A stretch of 10,511 bases of DNA from Actinomycetes bacterium (GTDB taxonomy: Bacteria; Actinomycetota; Acidimicrobiia; Acidimicrobiales; RAAP-2): contig JAKAZC010000065.1 of NCBI GenBank assembly GCA_021826655.1, positions 1 through 10,511 of the forward strand. Direction: 5' to 3'. A program made the position numbers and the translations under genes. The notes beneath the pieces are model-generated. The model ran no database searches. It saw only the letters and a list, made by a program, of their open reading frames with translations, and was not told the origin of the DNA. This document shows, one piece after another, positions 6,759-10,511 of the stretch; position 1 is the first letter of the stretch; every line of letters starts with the position of its first letter.

Positions 6759-8205
6759 CCCGTCCGGACGGCCGCCCACCCCGCCCGCTGCCGGAGTCGC
6801 GTCCGCTGCGCCGGCCACCCCGGACCCAGTCGAGCTACTGCAGTCGACTGGCTACGTGCAGCTCCTGGTTCTCGCCGCGGTCATCGGTGTCCCGGTGTCG
6901 GCGGTGGCATACGGCTACCTGGCCCTGGTCGACAGGCTCCAGCACTGGGTCTTCCTCTCGCTCCCCGACGGGCTCGGGTTCCACGGCGCACCGGTGTGGT
7001 GGCCGGTGCCGATCCTGCTGGTGGCCGGCGTCCTGGTCGGCCTCACCATCGTGCACCTGCCCGGGACGTCGGGCCACGAGCCGGCACTGGGGTTCCAGGC
7101 CGGCGGAGCGCCGATGCCGGTCGAACTGCCCGGTGTGATCCTCGCCTCGCTCGCCACGCTGGCGCTCGGGGTGGTGCTCGGTCCCGAGGCGCCGCTGATC
7201 GCCATCGGGGGCGGACTGGGAGTCCTGGCGGTCAGGCTGGCAGCCCGGGACGCACCCCCCATGGCCGCCACGGTGATGGCGGCCGCCGGGAGCTTCGCCG
7301 CCGTCAGCACCCTGCTCGGGTCCCCGATCGTCGGGGCCTTCCTGCTCATGGAGGCCTCCGGACTGGGCGGCCCGGTCATGGGCCTGGTCCTCGTACCCGG
7401 GTTGCTGGCCGCCGGCATCGGCACGCTCATCTTCGTCGGGTTGGACCACCTGACCGGACTCGGCACGTTCTCCCTCGCCATCCCGGGCCTCCCGGTGTTC
7501 TCCCATCCGACCGGCGTCCTCCTCCTGTGGGCCCTGGCCATCGGCCTGGTGGCCACGCTCGTCGGCACGGCCATCCGTCTGGCCGGACTGGCTGCACAGT
7601 TCCTCGTCCTGCGGCACCGGCTGTTGTGGACACCGGTCGCCGGGCTGGTCGTCGCCGGAGCCACCGTCGCCTTCGTCGAGCTGACCGGCAGGAGTGCCTC
7701 CGACGTGCTGTTCTCGGGCCAGAACGCGCTCCCGGGACTGGTGCTCCAGGCGTCGACGTGGTCCGTCGGCGCTCTGGTGGTCCTGGCGGTGGCCAAGTCC
7801 GTCGCCTACGCCGCGTCGCTGTCGGGCTTCCGCGGCGGACCGATCTTCCCGGCCATGTTCATCGGGGGTGCCATCGGGGTCGCCGCCTCCCACCTGCCCG
7901 GCCTCCCGCTCGTCCCGTCGGTGGCCATGGGCATCGGGGCGATGACCACGGTCATGCTCCGGTTGCCGCTCACCGCCACGCTGCTCGCCGTCCTGTTGTT
8001 CTCGAGCGACGGGCTGGGTGTCACCCCGCTGGTGATCGTCGCCGTGGTGGTGGCCTACGTACTGACCGCCCGGATGCCCCAGCGTCCCGACGGGCTCCGT
8101 CGCCGCACGGCGGGCCCGTCCACCGTCGGGGATGCCGCAACCCCGGCCTCCGCGGACTCCACGGCCGCTCCCACCGGTCCGGCCGCCCCGGCCGGACCCG
8201 GCTGA
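6751..8205 (+). CDS. ClC-family chloride channel or transporter
   Basis: This 484-residue polytopic protein has the ClC fold landmarks. GTSGHEP (105-111) sits where the first selectivity motif is expected. LGPEAPLIAIGGG (143-155) supplies the gating glutamate E146 in a GPEAP form instead of GREGP. GFRGGPIFPAMFIGGAIG (359-376) is the third motif, and a hydrophobic C-terminal part ends at about residue 440. ClC proteins move chloride or similar anions, either passively or in exchange for protons. By hand alignment with E. coli ClC, GSPIVGAFLLMEAS (190-203) corresponds to the NAPLAGILFIIEEM stretch, so the internal proton glutamate (E203 there) would be Ala202 here, and no equivalent of Tyr445 is evident. 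The last 40 or so residues are Ala/Pro/Thr-rich and no CBS domains follow. The gene overlaps the microprotein by 8 nt and is followed after 3 nt by the pore-loop protein. Confidence 0.9.
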   Translation: MSDPSGRPPTPPAAGVASAAPATPDPVELLQSTGYVQLLVLAAVIGVPVSAVAYGYLALVDRLQHWVFLSLPDGLGFHGAPVWWPVPILLVAGVLVGLTIVHLPGTSGHEPALGFQAGGAPMPVELPGVILASLATLALGVVLGPEAPLIAIGGGLGVLAVRLAARDAPPMAATVMAAAGSFAAVSTLLGSPIVGAFLLMEASGLGGPVMGLVLVPGLLAAGIGTLIFVGLDHLTGLGTFSLAIPGLPVFSHPTGVLLLWALAIGLVATLVGTAIRLAGLAAQFLVLRHRLLWTPVAGLVVAGATVAFVELTGRSASDVLFSGQNALPGLVLQASTWSVGALVVLAVAKSVAYAASLSGFRGGPIFPAMFIGGAIGVAASHLPGLPLVPSVAMGIGAMTTVMLRLPLTATLLAVLLFSSDGLGVTPLVIVAVVVAYVLTARMPQRPDGLRRRTAGPSTVGDAATPASADSTAAPTGPAAPAGPG

Positions 8206-8208
8206 ACG

Positions 8209-9441
8209 GTGTTCGCCGCAACGGGGGTCGCCCACCCGATCCTGGTCCAGGCCGGCTCCATCGTGGTCGGGGCCGTACTGGTGTCGGCGGTGCTCATCTC
8301 CGCCCTCGAGACGGTGGTCCTCCCCCGCAACTCGTTCACCCGCATCACCCGGGCGACCTTCGGCGTCGCCCACCGGGTCCTCGTCCACGACGGACGGAAC
8401 CGGGCACGCGCCACCCACCTGCGCGGGCTGTACGCGCCGGTCTCCCTGGTCACCCTCCCCCTGGTCTGGATGCTGTCGGTGATCGCCGGCTTCACCCTCG
8501 TCTTCTGGGGGGCCGACGCCGGAACGTGGCAGCGGTCCTTCGAGATCAGCGGCTCGTCGGTCACCACCCTCGGATTCGCCGAGCCCTCGGGCAGCCTGCG
8601 GACGTGGATCGCCTTCGTCGAGGCGATCATCGGGCTCGGGTTGGTCGCGCTGCTGATCAGCTACCTCCCCACCATCTACGCGGCCCACCACGACCGCGAG
8701 AAGGGGATCCGGACCCTCAAGCCGTTCGCGGGGACGCCGGCCACGGGCGTCGACCTGCTCCGCAACCTCGACCGGTTCCGCGCCCTCGACAACACCGACC
8801 TGTGGCGCACCGCGTCGGCGTGGCTGCTCGAACTCGACCAGACCCACTGTTCGTTCCCCGCGCTCTGCTACTTCCCCGAGAGCGACGGGTCCCAGTCCTG
8901 GGTGGCGTCGGTGGGCTCGCTCCTCGATGCCGGTGCCCTCCTGGCCTCGGCCGCACCGAATCTGTGGACCGGCCGGACGACCATCGACCACGAGGGTCCG
9001 ATGGTCGTCCTCGCCTACGGCGTCCCGACCGTGATCGAGATCCCTCGCGCCGCCGGACTTCCCCTCGACCCGCCCGTGCCCCTGGTCGAACTCCTGCCCG
9101 ACGGTTCCGGTCGGGCTCCCGACATCTCGATCACACGGGACGAGTACCTCACCGCAGTCGACCGCCTGAGCGACGTGCTGGCCGTCCCCGCCGACCAGCG
9201 GGAGGAGGCGTGGTTGCGGTTCGCCGCGGTGCGCTCCGCCTACGACCGCGCGCTACGGGGCCTGGCCGGTCTGATGCTCGCCGCGCCCGCCCCGTGGACC
9301 ACCGACCGACCGGCGGCGGTGGCGCGGCCGCGCCTGGTGGGCACTCGACCGATCGCCGTCGACTGGTCGCTTCCCGCGGCGAGGCCACGGGGGTCGGCGT
9401 CGACCGGATCCGCGTCGGACGAAGGGGACGACCGGGCCTGA
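8209..9441 (+). CDS. Putative ion-channel-like membrane protein with an atypical pore loop
   Basis: This 410-residue protein has three hydrophobic helices (about 13-38, 77-100 and 133-155). Between the second and third lies SFEISGSSVTTLGFAEP (110-126), which resembles the pore helix and TVGYG filter of potassium channels: T120-L-G-F-A takes the filter place and the following helix (AIIGLGLVALLISYL) has glycines like an inner-helix hinge. A soluble, probably cytoplasmic part of about 250 residues follows, with conserved-looking patches CYFPESDGSQSWVASVGSLLDAGAL and VVLAYGVPTVIEI, and a disordered Gly/Ser/Asp tail. No RCK/TrkA nucleotide-binding fold is evident. GTG at 8209 begins 3 nt after the ClC stop, so the genes are one operon. 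I recall similar unnamed actinobacterial proteins with an SGSS..TLGF motif; ion selectivity is unproven and it could be a non-conducting relative. Confidence 0.72.
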   Translation: MFAATGVAHPILVQAGSIVVGAVLVSAVLISALETVVLPRNSFTRITRATFGVAHRVLVHDGRNRARATHLRGLYAPVSLVTLPLVWMLSVIAGFTLVFWGADAGTWQRSFEISGSSVTTLGFAEPSGSLRTWIAFVEAIIGLGLVALLISYLPTIYAAHHDREKGIRTLKPFAGTPATGVDLLRNLDRFRALDNTDLWRTASAWLLELDQTHCSFPALCYFPESDGSQSWVASVGSLLDAGALLASAAPNLWTGRTTIDHEGPMVVLAYGVPTVIEIPRAAGLPLDPPVPLVELLPDGSGRAPDISITRDEYLTAVDRLSDVLAVPADQREEAWLRFAAVRSAYDRALRGLAGLMLAAPAPWTTDRPAAVARPRLVGTRPIAVDWSLPAARPRGSASTGSASDEGDDRA

Positions 9442-9448
9442 GGGGCCG

Positions 9449-9477
9449 GGGACCGGCGAGCCGGCCGGGGAGGTCCC
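9449..9477 (+). terminator. Possible imperfect hairpin ending the ClC operon
   Basis: GGGACC (9449-9454) pairs with GGTCCC (9472-9477), and inside it CCGG-CGAG-CCGG can form a small nested stem. The pairing is interrupted and lacks a T-tract, so termination here is uncertain; readthrough into the right SHOCT gene cannot be excluded. Confidence 0.3.
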
Positions 9478-9563
9478 GCGGCACACGGAGCACACCGGTC
9501 CAGGCCGCGTGTCACGGGTGTGGCGCGGCGCGGCCATCATCCATCCGTCGCGCGGTGCTGCGT

Positions 9564-9569
9564 TAGGTT
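9564..9569 (+). promoter_or_regulatory. Candidate -10 element for the right SHOCT gene
   Basis: TAGGTT fits TANNNT and resembles the TAGGGT and TAGGCT boxes of the left SHOCT gene and acs. A transcript would start near 9576, with AAGGAG at 9592-9597 placed 8 nt before the ATG at 9606. No -35 box is apparent. Confidence 0.4.
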
Positions 9570-9605
9570 CTCATCAGGTACACGATCCATCAAGGAGAAT
9601 CCATC

Positions 9606-9998
9606 ATGACCGCCTACACCTATCCGTTGGCCGACCTGTTCGGCACCATGCTCGGCATCTTCGTCTTCCTCATCTGGTTCTGGCTGCTCGTCATCGTGTT
9701 CGGTGACATCTTCCGCAGCCGCGACATGAGCGGCGGGGTCAAGGCGCTGTGGGTGCTCTTCGTGATCATCTTCCCCTTCCTCGGCATCCTCATCTACCTG
9801 ATCGCCCGCGGCGGCAAGATGCACGAACGGGCCGAGCAGGCGGCCAAGCAGCAGCAGGAGGCGTTCGACAGCTACGTCAAGCAGACCGCCGGCGGCTCCA
9901 GCAGCGTCGACCAGTTGGCCAAACTCGCCGACCTGAAGCAGAGTGGCGCCATCACCGACGCAGAGTTCGAGGCGCAGAAGGCGAAGCTCCTCGCCTGA
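9606..9998 (+). CDS. PLDc_N/SHOCT small membrane protein (right copy)
   Basis: This 130-residue paralogue of the protein at 6091-6483 has the same design: two membrane helices, the PLDc_N core GDIFRSRDMSGGVKALWVLF running into PFLGILIYLIARGGKMHER (about residues 33-75), a Gln-rich linker helix, and a C-terminal SHOCT hairpin (LAKLADLKQSGAITDAEF). Differences from the left copy concentrate in the first helix and the linker, while the GGVKA-to-MHER core and the SHOCT end are nearly fixed. This suggests the core and the tail carry the shared function, and the first helix or linker may choose partners. The ribosome-binding site AAGGAG is the strongest in the window, which argues for high expression. 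It lies downstream of the channel-like gene on the same strand, with its own promoter candidate, and converges on the gad gene. Confidence 0.9.
   Translation: MTAYTYPLADLFGTMLGIFVFLIWFWLLVIVFGDIFRSRDMSGGVKALWVLFVIIFPFLGILIYLIARGGKMHERAEQAAKQQQEAFDSYVKQTAGGSSSVDQLAKLADLKQSGAITDAEFEAQKAKLLA
9795..9826 (+). repeat. Right arm of a 32-nt perfect inverted repeat (within SHOCT gene)
   Basis: This stretch is the exact reverse complement of 6263-6294. Nucleotide identity includes third codon positions, which is more than protein conservation alone requires and fits fairly recent duplication or gene conversion, although strong codon bias could also explain it. Confidence 0.9.
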
Positions 9999-10012
9999 CC
10001 GCAGTGCGCGGA

Positions 10013-10040
10013 GCGGGTCGGTGCGCACGCACCGGCCCGC
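10013..10040 (+). terminator. Strong hairpin between convergent SHOCT and gad genes
   Basis: GCGGGTCGGTGC (10013-10024) pairs over 12 positions with GCACCGGCCCGC (10029-10040), with a single G-U wobble and a 4-nt GCAC loop. It begins 14 nt after the SHOCT stop. There is no T-run, as is common for actinobacterial terminators. The near-perfect symmetry and its place between two converging genes suggest that it works on both strands. Confidence 0.65.
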
Positions 10041-10102
10041 CCCGTCACGCGTCCGATGTCATCCGCTCACCCTAGCGACGGCGCCGGCCCGGCCGCCGCC
10101 TC

Positions 10103-10511
10103 CTACAGGTGGCTGAACCCGCCCGACTCCTCCGACGTCATCGCCACCGACACCGGGTGCCTGTCGAAGTGGGCGATGGACTCGGCGATGTCGGCCATCA
10201 GCAGGAAGGCCAGGTCGCGGCTCACCCCCTGGCGGACCAGGATGCGCTGGATCGAGATGTCGGCCACCGCACCGGTCAACGGGTAGGCCGGCACCTGCCA
10301 GCCCTTCACCCGCAACCGGTCCGCCACGTCGTAGAGCGTGTAGCCCGGGTCCTCGCCGTCGCGGATCCGCCACGCCACGGCCGGGATCCCGGTCAGCGGG
10401 TTCCCATCGCACAGCAGCTCGAAGGGACCGAGCTTCACGATCTCGCCGGCCAGGAACTGACAGGTCGCGTAGCAGGAGTCGTGGACGTCCTTGTAGCCGG
10501 CCCGGCCCAGG
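10103..10511 (-). CDS. gad: Glutamate decarboxylase (C-terminal part, cut by window edge)
   Basis: The visible 135 residues are the C-terminal domain of PLP-dependent glutamate decarboxylase, which turns glutamate plus a proton into GABA and CO2. In order it shows LGRAGYKDVHDSCYATCQFL, KLGPFELLCDG, GIPAVAWRI, RDGEDPGYTLYDVADRLR, KGWQVPAYPL, DISIQRILVRQG and DLAFLLMADI, all lining up without difficulty with E. coli GadB. The protein ends in SHL, so the penultimate residue is histidine, as in GadB, where His465 closes the active site by reacting with PLP at neutral pH. The frame runs open off the right edge, so the PLP lysine and the start lie outside the window. The stop is TAG at 10103-10105. 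It converges on the right SHOCT gene, with a shared hairpin between them. Which gad paralogue this is cannot be told. Confidence 0.93.
   Translation of the reverse strand, partial: LGRAGYKDVHDSCYATCQFLAGEIVKLGPFELLCDGNPLTGIPAVAWRIRDGEDPGYTLYDVADRLRVKGWQVPAYPLTGAVADISIQRILVRQGVSRDLAFLLMADIAESIAHFDRHPVSVAMTSEESGGFSHL

Noticed and set aside
6835..8991. 718-codon open frame on the minus strand across the ClC and channel genes
   Set aside because: It spans two real genes on the other strand and its product is repetitive in Gly, Asp, Gln and Arg, as expected from a shadow of membrane-protein codons.
6996..9566. 856-codon open frame on the plus strand overlapping ClC and channel genes
   Set aside because: It is a +1-type shadow rich in Arg, Pro and Gly, with no domain signature and no start signal; the real frames have clear family motifs.
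10069..10074. TAGGGT on the minus strand downstream of gad, as a possible antisense RNA promoter into the right SHOCT gene
   Set aside because: There is only one hexamer with no -35, and the strong hairpin at 10013-10040 lies directly in its path, so a useful transcript is doubtful.

Overview
The window is strongly GC-rich by eye, starts several genes with GTG, places at least one start directly at a probable transcription start (leaderless), and produces the long antisense shadow frames typical of such genomes. Together with a SCO6745-family gene and an actinobacterial-style MprF/metallophosphoesterase fusion, this points to an actinobacterium. An Acidimicrobiia-like lineage is my guess; the sequence does not prove it.

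Layout from left to right. (1) Positions 1-381, minus strand: the N-terminal third or less of an AMP-forming acetyl-CoA synthetase, running off the left edge. (2) An 85-bp divergent promoter region. (3) 467-3778, plus: a 1103-residue membrane protein joining a metallophosphoesterase-like half, whose metal ligands are mostly lost, to an MprF/LysX-type transmembrane and aminoacyl-phosphatidylglycerol-transferase (DUF2156) half. (4) 3736-5950, minus: a two-gene unit with an uncharacterised six-helix coiled-coil membrane protein followed by a SCO6745-family protein, which overlaps the end of the mprF-like gene tail to tail. (5) 6091-9998: a symmetrical block. Two paralogous 130-residue PLDc_N/SHOCT membrane proteins point outward and flank a tightly packed plus-strand operon of a 32-residue single-helix microprotein, a ClC-family anion transporter or channel, and a protein with a potassium-channel-like pore loop. 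(6) 10103-10511, minus: the C-terminal 135 residues of a PLP-dependent glutamate decarboxylase, ending in a strong convergent hairpin.

The common theme is the cell envelope and ion balance: lipid head-group modification (MprF), anion permeation (ClC), a possible cation pore, small membrane proteins, and glutamate decarboxylase, which consumes protons. In E. coli, glutamate decarboxylase and ClC cooperate in extreme acid resistance, so an acid or envelope-stress neighbourhood is a reasonable inference. Gad is convergent to the ion operon, so co-transcription is not implied.

No stretch longer than 300 bases lacks a gene. The larger gaps (382-466, 5951-6090, 6484-6659, 9442-9605, 9999-10102) hold promoters and hairpins, listed below. 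I saw no tRNA, rRNA, CRISPR array, insertion sequence or transposase.
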